NCBI RefSeq assembly: GCF_025370875.1
Contig: NZ_JAMXFD010000038.1
Location: 1 to 48,473, forward strand
Source: Laspinema palackyanum D2c
Lineage (GTDB): Bacteria; Cyanobacteriota; Cyanobacteriia; Cyanobacteriales; Laspinemataceae
Direction of reading: 5' to 3'
Length of the DNA stretch: 48,473 nt
The notes beneath the pieces are model-generated. The model saw only the letters and a list, made by a program, of their open reading frames with translations. It was not told where the DNA came from and made no database searches. A program made the position numbers and the translations under genes. Shown piece by piece: positions 1 to 9,833 of the stretch. How positions within the stretch are numbered: position 1 is the stretch's first letter; each line of letters opens with the position of its first letter.

Positions 1-90
1 TGGGCTTCAGCTTCTAATCTGGTACGTCGGACTCCTCATTCATTAGATAAATTTATCACCACAAGTCCTGAAGAGCCCTCCTATCAACTG

Positions 91-579
91 ATGGCAGAAT
101 ATAATTGCTGGATGAACCAGAATATTTATCAAGTTTGCGAGTCTATACCCGACGAACAACGCAAACAAGATAGAGGAGCATTTTTCAAATCCATTCACGG
201 AACCTTGAACCACCTGCTCTATGGGGATAAAGTCTGGATGGGACGATTTACCCATCAGCCCTTTTCTGGGACATCCCTCTCACAAGAATTGTATGCAGAT
301 TTTGCCGAATTGAGAGCCGAACGGGAACAGACAGACCAGCAAATTTTAGACTGGACCCAGAGTTTGGACCCAGACTGGTTAAGTCAACCCTTTGAATATG
401 TCAGTCAGTCGGACCAGAAACGGCGCGTGATGCCTGCCTGGATTTTAGTGACTCATCTGTTCAACCATCAAACTCATCATCGAGGACAGGTGACCACCCT
501 GATTAAACAACTCGGCTATGAACCCGGAGTAACCGATATTCCTTGGATGCCTGGGGTAAGTGGGTTAGGTTCGGAATGA
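91..579 (+). CDS. DinB family protein (possibly 5'-incomplete)
   Basis: This protein belongs to the DinB/YfiT-like superfamily of four-helix-bundle, metal-binding proteins, usually thiol S-transferases or of unknown role. The family signature is visible: an N-terminal AEYNCWMNQNIY helix, then SIHGTLNHLLYGDKVWM with the first metal-ligand histidine, and near the C-terminus THLFNHQTHHRGQ with the HxxxH-type ligands. From the ATG at 91 it has 162 residues. The frame is open back to base 1 with no ATG, GTG or TTG in between, there is no Shine-Dalgarno sequence before 91, and homologues usually have about ten residues before this first helix. The true start may therefore lie outside the window. 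The gene ends 42 nt before the first CRISPR repeat and reads towards the array, so it converges with array transcription. The family is sure; the substrate is unknown. Confidence 0.8.
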   Translation: MAEYNCWMNQNIYQVCESIPDEQRKQDRGAFFKSIHGTLNHLLYGDKVWMGRFTHQPFSGTSLSQELYADFAELRAEREQTDQQILDWTQSLDPDWLSQPFEYVSQSDQKRRVMPAWILVTHLFNHQTHHRGQVTTLIKQLGYEPGVTDIPWMPGVSGLGSE

Positions 580-621
580 TTCGCGAAGGTTCGATGTTAG
601 GGCAATCTATTCATGAGTTGC

Positions 622-3185
622 GTTTCAATCCCTGAAAGGGATTAGGGGTCATTGAGACGCATTCAGTTAGCAGGCACTTCCGTCAATATTGGTTTCAATC
701 CCTGAAAGGGATTAGGGGTCATTGAGACTCGTAATTTCTTCTGCCAGTGAGTAGCATTATCCCTAGTTTCAATCCCTGAAAGGGATTAGGGGTCATTGAG
801 ACTCTCGTGTATTCTGAAGCCCTCTGCCTCTTCCGGGTTTCAATCCCTGAAAGGGATTAGGGGTCATTGAGACCCGATCGCCCCGATGCCCGCCAACAAA
901 GGTCACGTCCACTTGGTTTCAATCCCTGAAAGGGATTAGGGGTCATTGAGACTCTTCAATCTCTTGAGGAGTAGGGTTTGATGAGTTGAGTTTCAATCCC
1001 TGAAAGGGATTAGGGGTTATTGAGACCTAACGATGCCTTAGACCGACTTAACCATGCCGAGTTTCAATCCCTGAAAGGGATTAGGGGTTATTGAGACGGG
1101 GAAAAGTCGGCTAAGATATCACCGTACACCGGTTTCAATCCCTGAAAGGGATTAGGGGTTATTGAGACTCTAGTAGATGGCTGATTTTTTCATAACTACG
1201 GTGTTTCAATCCCTGAAAGGGATTAGGGGTTATTGAGACCCGAAAAGGCTGTAATTGTTAATCACAAGGTATTGGTTTCAATCCCTGAAAGGGATTAGGG
1301 GTTATTGAGACCCGTGGCAACCGAGGCGATCGCTCCAGATCCGTTGAGTTTCAATCCCTGAAAGGGATTAGGGGTTATTGAGACCTCGGTCATCCCAGTC
1401 AAGGGAGAAGAATTCCTGGTTTCAATCCCTGAAAGGGATTAGGGGTTATTGAGACACGCATCAGCAGCATATTTCCGTTGGGGTCTATGCGGTTTCAATC
1501 CCTGAAAGGGATTAGGGGTTATTGAGACCGATTAACCTGCTGGAAAATCCAGCAATTTTACCTGTTTCAATCCCTGAAAGGGATTAGGGGTTATTGAGAC
1601 CTGGAAAGTCAGGGCAAAATCGACGGCGTAGCGACAAGTTTCAATCCCTGAAAGGGATTAGGGGTTATTGAGACCAATCATTACCTAAAATCGGAAGCTA
1701 ACAAGATAATGTTTCAATCCCTGAAAGGGATTAGGGGTTATTGAGACTAATCGGTCAGTTCTCGCTCATCCATCTGTTTAGGTTTCAATCCCTGAAAGGG
1801 ATTAGGGGTTATTGAGACTTAAGACCGCCCAGAATTGCATTACCTATCTGTTTCAATCCCTGAAAGGGATTAGGGGTTATTGAGACTCTCGCATTGCTGT
1901 CATTAGTTCTACCATTATAGCGTTTCAATCCCTGAAAGGGATTAGGGGTTATTGAGACGAGGTTTCTCACTCCTAGGTGTTCTGGGATTCTTCAGTTTCA
2001 ATCCCTGAAAGGGATTAGGGGTTATTGAGACTCGCTCAAAACCATAGCCGGTATAGGTGAGGAACGGGTCAGTTTCAATCCCTGAAAGGGATTAGGGGTT
2101 ATTGAGACAAGATTGATAAGACTCACCTCAGCACATTGTCCCCGTTTCAATCCCTGAAAGGGATTAGGGGTTATTGAGACAAGTCCCTGGAACGCGAAAG
2201 GGAACGCCTTCAAAGTTTCAATCCCTGAAAGGGATTAGGGGTTATTGAGACTCTTGTAAAAAATCCAAAAGAACATCGTTATTACTGTTTCAATCCCTGA
2301 AAGGGATTAGGGGTTATTGAGACTAACATCAACTAAACGATTTTTAGCACTACTCCTTGTTTCAATCCCTGAAAGGGATTAGGGGTTATTGAGACTCGGC
2401 CTGAGATTGGCAGAGGGGAAGTTTTTTAAGTTTCAATCCCTGAAAGGGATTAGGGGTTATTGAGACAATCGTTGAGCCGAAGCTCTGCCAACTCAGAAGG
2501 TTTCAATCCCTGAAAGGGATTAGGGGTTATTGAGACCAACTGGCTACGCCTTGCCAACATTGACGAGCGGTTTCAATCCCTGAAAGGGATTAGGGGTTAT
2601 TGAGACCTGATAAATTGCCAGACTTGCTTAAGGCTTTGGGTGAGTTTCAATCCCTGAAAGGGATTAGGGGTTATTGAGACCTGAATTAGTAGAGGAAGAG
2701 TTGTTTAATTTTGGAGTAGAAGTTTCAATCCCTGAAAGGGATTAGGGGTTATTGAGACCTCAGCGGGACCTCCCATTAGAAATAATTATCATGTTTCAAT
2801 CCCTGAAAGGGATTAGGGGTTATTGAGACTAATTGCATCTGATTGGTTACTTCCAGTTAAGTGTTTCAATCCCTGAAAGGGATTAGGGGTTATTGAGACG
2901 CGGCAACGGTTGGACCGGGTACGGGAGGGAGTTGTTTCAATCCCTGAAAGGGATTAGGGGTTATTGAGACTTTTGGGATTCAAGCGATCGCGCTAAATTC
3001 ACCCTGTTTCAATCCCTGAAAGGGATTAGGGGTTATTGAGACCCGCCCCACAGCCACCCCGCCCCCGAAGTACCCCGTTTCAATCCCTGAAAGGGATTAG
3101 GGGTTATTGAGACCTGCGGCGCTAAATCTGCAAGCTCGGATTCGCTGAGTTTCAATCCCTGAAAGGGATTAGGGGTTATTGAGAC
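622..3185 (-). CRISPR. CRISPR array, 36 repeats of 37 nt and 35 spacers
   Basis: I count 36 copies of a 37-nt repeat, from 622-658 to 3149-3185, with spacers mostly of 33-42 nt. Apart from one site the repeats look identical. Bases 6-22 form a hairpin, AATCCCT-GAA-AGGGATT. Read on the minus strand the repeat ends in GGGATTGAAAC, giving the ATTGAAAC 5' handle common in cyanobacterial type I and III crRNAs. This, plus an AT-rich leader with a promoter-like sequence to the right (3186-3290), sets the direction: the array is transcribed right to left and the newest spacers are near 3148. The five leader-distal repeats (622-952) read GGGGTCATTGAGAC; the other 31 read GGGGTTATTGAGAC. There are no cas genes on either side within the window, so the subtype cannot be assigned from context. 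ORFs crossing the array are artefacts. Confidence 0.98.
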
Positions 3186-3230
3186 CGCCGGTATTTGAAA
3201 CCGTTGCTATATGAAGTTTTCAAGGTGCAT

Positions 3231-3435
3231 TTGCGCGAACTTAGATTTAAAATACCATTACAGCCTGTGATTTGTAAATAGGTCAACTTCATTTTTCCCT
3301 CAAATCGTTTCCCTGTATAGCTTTCAGAAGTTGCGCGAACCGGGTAGAAGGGAAGAAAGACTCAATGCCTTATCGAGTAAGGATTTCAGTCTCAAATTTT
3401 GTCCCCGGGTTTTCTACAGCTTAGGGTTCGCGCAA
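3231..3435. repeat. Three copies of TTGCGCGAAC in the leader region
   Basis: The 10-mer TTGCGCGAAC occurs at 3231-3240 and again exactly 100 nt later at 3331-3340. It occurs inverted (GTTCGCGCAA) at 3426-3435. The last two copies share an 11-mer, TTGCGCGAACC, in opposite orientation. The first copy lies within the predicted transcribed leader, 46 nt from the first repeat. The role is unknown; candidates are an adaptation (integration) signal or a regulator site. Confidence 0.6.
3257..3286 (-). promoter_or_regulatory. Candidate pre-crRNA promoter in the CRISPR leader
   Basis: On the minus strand TTGACC (3286-3281) and TGTAAT (3262-3257) are 18 nt apart, a good fit to a sigma-70-type promoter. 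It points into the array, and a transcript would begin near 3250, about 65 nt before the first repeat. The surrounding AT-rich sequence and the absence of a gene fit a leader. The promoter is inferred from sequence only. Confidence 0.45.
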
Positions 3436-3440
3436 ATCAG

Positions 3441-4090
3441 ATAAAAATCCGGTGGGGTCCCTGGGTTCTAAAGCCCCTGATGCATTCTCGTTAAAAAAGG
3501 ACTTTCCTATCGTTAAGTTTAACAGAACAGGGGGCTCAGTGGGTTCAAACCCTCGCCCGTTTGAAACCTTCCCGGATTTACAGCCTCATTTCACAAGCGA
3601 TCGCCCCTTGGCAACTAGACCTCTTGCAAAATACCGGATAGATCCCTTAATAAGGGGGGCTTTTTAGAATTTTGCCCGCAGTCTACTTGTTAAATTTTGT
3701 CAAAGAAACGCGAATTCCTTCTCAAACCCTGATTCCCTCGTGGGAAATGTCAAAAAACCATAGAAAACTGATCCGGCGCTTCAGAGTAGATCCGTTAGAA
3801 TTTTCCTTAAGAACCGATACCCTAGCGTCTTTTTGACTAAAAATCATCCGACCTAGGCTAGAATCCCTAAACCCAAACTACAGAACCATTAACTGTCCCC
3901 TGCTCTCGTTGCCTCCCGTCTGGTCCCGTATTGCCAACATACTTCAAGACCCCTGAACGGTGAATCGCAACGCTTCCCCCTACTCCGGTAGGGTTTCTTT
4001 GACTCAACATCCCAAGGCCCATCCTAAAGCTGCGGGTCCTTCCATCTTGACCGCGCTTTCTGACCTGATTTTCCATCCTTAACGAGATTT
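3441..4090. other. Intergenic region before gltB, no gene recognised
   Basis: Short ORFs here resemble no family I know and have no convincing start signals. A possible promoter for gltB is TTGACT at 3833-3838 and TAGAAT at 3859-3864, but the 20-nt spacing is too wide to trust. The nearest match to an NtcA site, GTA-N9-TAC near 3928-3942, has a spacer one base too long for the GTAN8TAC consensus. A GACCTCTTGCAAAA stretch near 3619-3632 resembles an insertion-sequence end, but no partner was found. Confidence 0.4.
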
Positions 4091-7000
4091 ATGAACCATC
4101 AAAAACTGCCACAAAAACAGGGACTCTATGACCCTCAGTTTGAACACGATGCTTGCGGTGTTGGCTTTATTGTTCATCAGAAAGGCCAAAAATCCCACTC
4201 TATCGTTGAACAGGCCCTGACTATTCTCCTCAATCTGGACCACCGGGGTGCTTGTGGTTGCGAAAATAATACCGGGGATGGTGCTGGAATCTTAATCCAA
4301 GTCCCGGATGTGTTTCTGAAAAAAGTTGCCGCAGCAGAAAACATCGAATTACCCAATGCCGGGGAATATGGGGTGGGCAATATCTATTGCTCTCAGGACC
4401 CTGCGATTCGCAAGCAAAGTAGGAGTCTGTTTGAAAAAATAGTCGCCGAGGAAGGGCAAAAGGTTCTGGGATGGCGGGATGTGCCCACGGATAACTCCTC
4501 TTTGGGGAATACGGCAAAATCCAGCGAACCCTTTATCTGCCAGGTATTTATCCAACGCAGTGCCAATATTACCGATGATTTGGCGTTCGATCGCAAGCTG
4601 TATGTCATCCGCAAACGGGCGGAACGGGAAATCCACACCAGTGGACTGGATTCGTTCTGGTATGTTTGCAGTCTCTCCTGCCGGACCCTGGTTTATAAAG
4701 GGATGTTAATGCCGGTCCAGGTGGGGGACTATTTCCCAGAACTCCATGATGAGACGATGGAAAGTGCCCTGGCCCTGGTGCATTCCCGCTTCAGTACCAA
4801 CACTTTCCCCAGTTGGGAACGGTCTCACCCCTATCGCTACATTGCTCATAATGGGGAAATCAATACCTTACGGGGCAATATCAATTGGATGCACGCCCGG
4901 GAGTCCCTGTTTGAGTCGGAACTGTTTGGCGAGGACCTGAAAAAGCTGTATCCGGTGATTGACTTAGAAGGCAGCGATTCGGCGATTTTCGATAATGCGT
5001 TGGAAATGCTGTTCCTCTCTGGGCGTTCTTTGCCTCATGCGGTCATGATGATGATTCCAGAACCCTGGACGGCCCATGAGTCCATGAGTCCCGAGAAAAA
5101 GGCGTTCTACAAGTACCATTCTTGCTTAATGGAACCCTGGGATGGTCCGGCCTCGATCGCCTTTACGGATGGCACGATGATGGGGGCAGTCCTCGATCGC
5201 AATGGTTTACGTCCCTCTCGCTATTACGTCACTAAGGATGATTTAGTGATTATGGCCTCGGAAGCGGGGGTTTTACCGATTGAACCGGAACGAGTTGCCT
5301 ATAAAGGTCGCCTGCAACCGGGTCGGATGTTCCTGGTGGATATGAAACAGGGTCGGATTATTTCCGATGAAGAAATCAAAACCCAAATTGTCAGCGAACA
5401 TCCCTATCAGCAGTGGATTGATGAGAATTTAGTCGCCCTTTCTCAACTGAAAGATGCGCCCGAATTGCGGGAAATAGACCCGGTGCCGTTGATTCAGCGA
5501 CAAATGGCGTTCGGGTACACCTTTGAGGAATTGCGCCTGTTGATGACGCCAATGGCGACCAATGGGGTAGAAGCGATCGGGTCGATGGGAACGGATACGC
5601 CGTTGGCGGTGTTAAGCGATCGCCCGAAATTGCTGTATGACTATTTCCAACAATTGTTTGCCCAAGTTACAAATCCCCCGATTGACTCAATTCGGGAGGA
5701 AATTGTCACTTCGGCAGAAACGACGATTGGATCGGAACGCAATTTACTCAAACCTACGGCGAAAAGCTGCAATTTAATTGAGTTGAAAACTCCGGTTCTC
5801 ACCGATGAAGAGTTGGCAAAACTCAAAGCAGTGAATGAAGGGGAGTTTAAATCCACAACCATCCCGATGTTATTTGACCCGACTGCGGGAGTGAAGGGAT
5901 TGGAAGAGGCCCTGGAAGCGGTTTTTGCGCAGGCAAGTCAGGCGATCGCCTCGGGTACGAATATCCTCATCCTCAGCGATCGCGGGACGAACCGGGAAAA
6001 GGCAGCGATTCCCGCATTGTTGGCGGTTTCTGGACTGCATCACCATCTGATTCGCGAGGGCACTCGCACCCGGGTGGGATTAGTGCTGGAATCCGGCGAA
6101 CCTCGGGAAGTACATCATTTTGCCGCCTTGATTGGATATGGTTGTGGGGCGATTAATCCCTATCTCGCCTTTGAAACCATTGATGACATGATTCGCGAGA
6201 AATTACTCGTGAATGTGGAGTATAAAACCGCTGTCAAGAATTACATCAAAGCGGTGACCAAAGGGGTGGTGAAAATTGCCTCGAAGATTGGGATTTCGAC
6301 GATTCAAAGCTATCGCGGCGCACAGATTTTCGAGGCGATCGGGTTGAATCAGTCGGTGATTAGTCGGTACTTTACCTGGACTGCTTCCCGGATTGAAGGG
6401 GTGGATTTAGAGGCGATCGCCAATGAAACCATCATGCGTCATTCTCACGCTTTCCCCGATCGCGATGCCAATGGTCACACCCTGGATGTGGGCGGTGAAT
6501 ACCAATGGCGCAAAGGCGGCGAAGCTCACTTATTGAGTCCGGAAATCATTCACGCCTTGCAACAAGCAGTGCGTGAGGGCAATTACGAACTCTACAAGAA
6601 ATATGCCGCCAAAGTGAATGAACAAAACCAGAAGTTCTTCACCTTGCGCGGATTGTTGGAGTTTAAGGCACAGGAACCGATTCCTTTAGAAGAAGTAGAA
6701 CCGATTGAGAACATCATGAAACGGTTTAAAACCGGCGCGATGAGCTATGGTTCGATTTCTAAAGAAGCGCACGAAGCACTGGCGATCGCCATGAACCGAG
6801 TGGGTGGCAAGTCCAACACCGGGGAAGGTGGCGAAGACCCCGACCGTTATACTTGGACCAACGAACGGGGAGACTCCAAAAATAGTGCCATCAAGCAGGT
6901 GGCATCCGGACGGTTCGGCGTCACCAGCTTGTATCTCTCTCAGGCGAAGGAACTTCAAATCAAAATGGCACAAGGTGCTAAACCCGGAGAAGGCGGACAA

Positions 7001-8680
7001 TTACCGGGATTGAAAGTTTATCCCTGGATTGCCAAAGTGCGCCACTCGACTCCAGGCGTCGGGTTGATTTCGCCCCCGCCTCACCATGATATCTACTCCA
7101 TCGAAGACTTAGCGGAGTTGATTCATGACCTGAAAAATGCCAACCGCAACGCCCGAGTTAACGTGAAGTTAGTCTCAGAAGTCGGTGTGGGAACCATTGC
7201 TGCTGGGGTTGCCAAAGCACACGCGGATGTAGTCCTCGTCTCGGGATTTGATGGCGGTACGGGTGCTTCCCCCCAAACCTCGATTAAACACGCCGGTTTA
7301 CCCTGGGAGTTAGGATTGGCGGAAACCCATCAAACCCTGGTTTTAAACAATCTGCGGAGTCGGATTGTGGTAGAAACCGATGGACAGATGAAGACAGGAC
7401 GGGACGTGGCGATCGCTGCCTTACTCGGTGCCGAAGAATACGGATTTTCCACCGCACCTTTGGTCACCTTGGGCTGTATTATGATGCGCGTCTGCCATAA
7501 AAACACCTGTCCCGTGGGAATTGCCACCCAAGATCCGCAACTGCGGGCCAAATTCATGGGAGACCCCGAATATGCGGCCAACTTCATGAGATTTATCGCC
7601 CAAGAACTGCGAGAAATCATGGCCCAGCTTGGGTTCCGGACCCTGAATGAAATGGTGGGACGGACCGACTTGCTGGAACCGAAGAAAGCAGTGGACCACT
7701 GGAAAGCGAAAGGAATTGACCTTTCCAACATCCTGTATCAACCGCAAGTCGGTCCGGAAGTGGGTCGCTATTGCCAGATTCCCCAGGACCACGGATTAGA
7801 GAAATCCCTGGATATGACAGTGTTGCTGGATCTGTGCAAAGGGGCGATCGACAACGGCGAAAAAGTCAAAGCAACCCTCCCGATTACCAACATTAACCGC
7901 GTCGTTGGCACCATCCTCGGCAACGAAATCACCAAAAAACATTGGGATGGATTGCCAGATGGCACGATTCACCTGCATTTCCAAGGAAGTGCGGGACAAA
8001 GTTTCGGGGCCTTTGTACCCAAAGGCGTCACCCTAGAACTGGAAGGGGACGGCAACGATTACATCGGCAAAGGACTCAGTGGCGGTAAAATTATCGTTTA
8101 TCCGTCCAAGAAATCCACCTTAGTCCCCCATGAGAACATCATCGCTGGCAACGTCGCCCTTTATGGTGCAACCAGTGGCGAACTCTATCTGTCGGGGATT
8201 GCCGGGGAACGGTTCGCCGTCCGCAACTCTGGGGTTCATGCCGTTGTCGAAGGTGTCGGTGACCACGGATGTGAGTATATGACCGGCGGTAAAGTCGTCG
8301 TGATTGGACCTGCCGGACGGAACTTTGCTGCGGGGATGAGTGGCGGCGTCGCCTACATCCTGGATGAATCGGGAGATTTCGCCACCCGGTGTAATACCCA
8401 GATGGCGGATATGGAGAAGTTGGAAGAACCGAGTGAAATTGCGATCGTCCGGGAGATGATCCAGAAACACGCGGATTATACCAACAGTCCCAAAGCGGCA
8501 GCAGTGTTAGCAAACTGGGAGGAAATGGTTCCTAAGTTTGTGAAGGTAATGCCACGGGATTACAAGCGGGTATTGCAAGCGTTGGAAAGTGCATTAGCGT
8601 CCGGTTTAAGCGGCGATGATGCCTTGGATGCAGCGTTTGAACAGAATGCCCGAGATGTTGCCCGGATTGGGGGTAGCTAG
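4091..8680 (+). CDS. gltB: Glutamate synthase (NADPH) large subunit
   Basis: The GOGAT large subunit hydrolyses glutamine and transfers the ammonia through an internal tunnel to 2-oxoglutarate on FMN. It has 1,529 residues, the normal length. Order: a class-II amidotransferase domain whose catalytic Cys22 (EHDACGVGF) becomes N-terminal after propeptide removal, a central domain, the FMN/2-oxoglutarate domain with GGTGASP, the 3Fe-4S cysteines C1129, C1135 and C1140 in [15 protein letters not shown], and a C-terminal beta-helix. The sequence [19 protein letters not shown] and the lack of an obvious ferredoxin-loop insertion favour the NADPH-dependent GltB over the ferredoxin type (GlsF); a matching gltD lies 2.4 kb downstream. 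The ATG at 4091 gives the expected 21-residue propeptide, although its ribosome binding site is weak. The enzyme is cytosolic and part of the GS-GOGAT cycle. Confidence 0.95.
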   Translation: MNHQKLPQKQGLYDPQFEHDACGVGFIVHQKGQKSHSIVEQALTILLNLDHRGACGCENNTGDGAGILIQVPDVFLKKVAAAENIELPNAGEYGVGNIYCSQDPAIRKQSRSLFEKIVAEEGQKVLGWRDVPTDNSSLGNTAKSSEPFICQVFIQRSANITDDLAFDRKLYVIRKRAEREIHTSGLDSFWYVCSLSCRTLVYKGMLMPVQVGDYFPELHDETMESALALVHSRFSTNTFPSWERSHPYRYIAHNGEINTLRGNINWMHARESLFESELFGEDLKKLYPVIDLEGSDSAIFDNALEMLFLSGRSLPHAVMMMIPEPWTAHESMSPEKKAFYKYHSCLMEPWDGPASIAFTDGTMMGAVLDRNGLRPSRYYVTKDDLVIMASEAGVLPIEPERVAYKGRLQPGRMFLVDMKQGRIISDEEIKTQIVSEHPYQQWIDENLVALSQLKDAPELREIDPVPLIQRQMAFGYTFEELRLLMTPMATNGVEAIGSMGTDTPLAVLSDRPKLLYDYFQQLFAQVTNPPIDSIREEIVTSAETTIGSERNLLKPTAKSCNLIELKTPVLTDEELAKLKAVNEGEFKSTTIPMLFDPTAGVKGLEEALEAVFAQASQAIASGTNILILSDRGTNREKAAIPALLAVSGLHHHLIREGTRTRVGLVLESGEPREVHHFAALIGYGCGAINPYLAFETIDDMIREKLLVNVEYKTAVKNYIKAVTKGVVKIASKIGISTIQSYRGAQIFEAIGLNQSVISRYFTWTASRIEGVDLEAIANETIMRHSHAFPDRDANGHTLDVGGEYQWRKGGEAHLLSPEIIHALQQAVREGNYELYKKYAAKVNEQNQKFFTLRGLLEFKAQEPIPLEEVEPIENIMKRFKTGAMSYGSISKEAHEALAIAMNRVGGKSNTGEGGEDPDRYTWTNERGDSKNSAIKQVASGRFGVTSLYLSQAKELQIKMAQGAKPGEGGQLPGLKVYPWIAKVRHSTPGVGLISPPPHHDIYSIEDLAELIHDLKNANRNARVNVKLVSEVGVGTIAAGVAKAHADVVLVSGFDGGTGASPQTSIKHAGLPWELGLAETHQTLVLNNLRSRIVVETDGQMKTGRDVAIAALLGAEEYGFSTAPLVTLGCIMMRVCHKNTCPVGIATQDPQLRAKFMGDPEYAANFMRFIAQELREIMAQLGFRTLNEMVGRTDLLEPKKAVDHWKAKGIDLSNILYQPQVGPEVGRYCQIPQDHGLEKSLDMTVLLDLCKGAIDNGEKVKATLPITNINRVVGTILGNEITKKHWDGLPDGTIHLHFQGSAGQSFGAFVPKGVTLELEGDGNDYIGKGLSGGKIIVYPSKKSTLVPHENIIAGNVALYGATSGELYLSGIAGERFAVRNSGVHAVVEGVGDHGCEYMTGGKVVVIGPAGRNFAAGMSGGVAYILDESGDFATRCNTQMADMEKLEEPSEIAIVREMIQKHADYTNSPKAAAVLANWEEMVPKFVKVMPRDYKRVLQALESALASGLSGDDALDAAFEQNARDVARIGGS

Positions 8681-8691
8681 GTTATAGTTAG

Positions 8692-8719
8692 GAGGGTGGG
8701 CTGTTGCCTGCCCTCTTTT
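8692..8719 (+). terminator. Terminator-like hairpin after gltB
   Basis: GAGGG (8692-8696) pairs with CCCTC (8711-8715), and an inner GGC/GCC helix closes a TGTT loop across a 2x2 internal mismatch. TTTT follows directly. It begins 11 nt after the gltB stop and suggests that gltB is not simply co-transcribed with gltD. Confidence 0.5.
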
Positions 8720-8827
8720 GATTTGGGGAGGGATGAACCACGGATTACACAGATTTTCACGGAGAGACAGAGATTTTTTCACTGATGCGAATCGTTGGAT
8801 TGATTTTTGAACCAGGAATCTCTAATT

Positions 8828-9061
8828 ATGATTGATGATTTTTTTCAAGAAACATTGATAGCAAAAAAGGTAACTTACACCTTAGAATTGAATGGCAAAT
8901 TTTTTATGATTGAAAATGTCCCCGCCCGAGTTTGTGAAGAAACGGGGGACTCGTTTTTTTCTCCCGAGACAGTAGAGCGAATTCAGCAAATGATTGGGGG
9001 ACAAGAAAAACCTAAGCGAGTTATAGAAACTCCTGTTTATGAGTTTAGTCTGATTCCATAG
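8828..9061 (+). CDS. MqsA/YgiT-like small protein lacking its zinc cysteines
   Basis: This 77-residue protein matches the core of YgiT-type (MqsA N-terminal-like) antitoxin domains: VTYTLELNGKFFMIENVPA, then VCEETGDSFFSPETVERIQ, where typical members have VCxxCGExYFSPETVE. The usual N-terminal CxxC is missing and the second motif keeps only one of its two cysteines, so it probably cannot bind zinc in the usual way. The ATG at 8828, with AGGA about 13 nt upstream, is preferred to an in-frame TTG at 8807. No partner toxin of the MqsR or DUF4258 type lies beside it; next comes a different antitoxin-toxin pair. It may be a regulator, an orphan antitoxin, or half of a decayed toxin-antitoxin module. 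Confidence 0.55.
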   Translation: MIDDFFQETLIAKKVTYTLELNGKFFMIENVPARVCEETGDSFFSPETVERIQQMIGGQEKPKRVIETPVYEFSLIP

Positions 9062-9158
9062 AATCCACTCTCTGACGCTAAGGTTACCTCAGTTCTCCAA
9101 TAAATTACGGCATCTTGATTTCAACGATAGTACATCAGTAAAAAAACAAATTTTGGAC

Positions 9159-9386
9159 ATGGAAACTAAAACAATTACTATTCGCGTTAATGCCGAAGCT
9201 GCACGAATTTTTGAAAATGCCTCGGAAGAACAGCAACGGAAGTTAGAGGTGTTGTTGAGTTTAAAGTTGACTGAAGCCACTCGCTCAAAACAAAGTTTAG
9301 AAGAACTGATGAACGATATTAGTAGCAAAGCCCAAGAAAGAGGGTTGACCCCGGAAATATTGGACTCGATTTTAAATGATGAGTAA
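9159..9386 (+). CDS. Putative antitoxin paired with PIN toxin
   Basis: This is a 75-residue charged protein. An N-terminal beta-strand-like segment (TKTITIRVNAEAARIF) precedes a helical region (ASEEQQRKLEVLLSLKL) and a C-terminal tail of the kind that binds and neutralises PIN toxins. The ATG at 9159 is chosen over the in-frame TTG at 9153. Its last 11 nt overlap the start of the PIN gene, typical of a bicistronic type II module in which antitoxin is made first and represses the operon. It resembles small cyanobacterial antitoxins found beside PIN genes, but I cannot place it in a named superfamily with certainty. Confidence 0.65.
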   Translation: METKTITIRVNAEAARIFENASEEQQRKLEVLLSLKLTEATRSKQSLEELMNDISSKAQERGLTPEILDSILNDE

Positions 9387-9795
9387 CCTTCGCTATGTCT
9401 TTGACACTAATGTAATTGTCAGCGCTTTGTTGTTTGAAAGAGGAAAACCCTCTCAATCTTTGAGATATGCTTTACAGCATGGAGACATTCTATTGTCTGT
9501 AGAGTTATTAGAAGAGTTGACTCAAGTTTTGGGGCGGAAAAAATTTAATCGATACCTTACCTCAGAAGAACGAGAAGCGTTTTTAGATAAGCTGGTTGAA
9601 TGTTCGAGGTTAGTTGAAAATATTCAAACTGTTGAAGTATGCCGCGATCCAAAAGATAACCATATTTTAGAACTGGCCTTGAGTGGAGAAGCCGAATATA
9701 TCATTAGTGGCGATCGCGATTTATTGGTAATGAACCCTTTTCAGGATGTAAAGATACTGACACCAGAAGATTTTCTGCAAACGATTGAAGACTAA
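9376..9795 (+). CDS. PIN-domain toxin (putative RNase) of a type II TA system
   Basis: This is a 139-residue PIN-domain protein of the putative toxin-antitoxin PIN family. The acidic active-site residues are in place: Asp10 in RYVFDTNVIVSALL, glutamates in SVELLEELTQVL, then CRDPKDNHILELAL and ISGDRDLL. Such proteins are Mg-dependent ribonucleases held inactive by the cognate antitoxin. It starts at one of two adjacent ATGs (9376 or 9379) inside the end of the antitoxin gene. The domain looks complete, so the toxin is probably functional. The pair lies in a patch of accessory genes between gltB and gltD, consistent with insertion of a mobile or addictive cassette. Confidence 0.85.
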   Translation: MMSNLRYVFDTNVIVSALLFERGKPSQSLRYALQHGDILLSVELLEELTQVLGRKKFNRYLTSEEREAFLDKLVECSRLVENIQTVEVCRDPKDNHILELALSGEAEYIISGDRDLLVMNPFQDVKILTPEDFLQTIED

Positions 9796-9833
9796 ACCTT
9801 AAGTTAAAATGCCCCATTATATTGGAGGAAACT

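Noticed and set aside
2022-2213. Minus-strand ORF with repeated VSITPNPFQGLK segments
   Set aside because: It is a translation of CRISPR repeats and spacers, not a gene.
3540-3575. GGTTCAAACCC resembling a tRNA T-arm
   Set aside because: The flanking bases do not pair as a T-stem and no acceptor or anticodon arm can be drawn.
3619-3660. GACCTCTTGCAAAA as an insertion-sequence end
   Set aside because: No partner inverted repeat or transposase in the window.
3452-3667. 71-codon ORF after the CRISPR leader
   Set aside because: No ribosome binding site, motif or known homologue; likely chance.
4091-8680. Ferredoxin-dependent glutamate synthase (glsF)
   Set aside because: The FMN-domain sequence and the linked gltD fit the NADPH type better.
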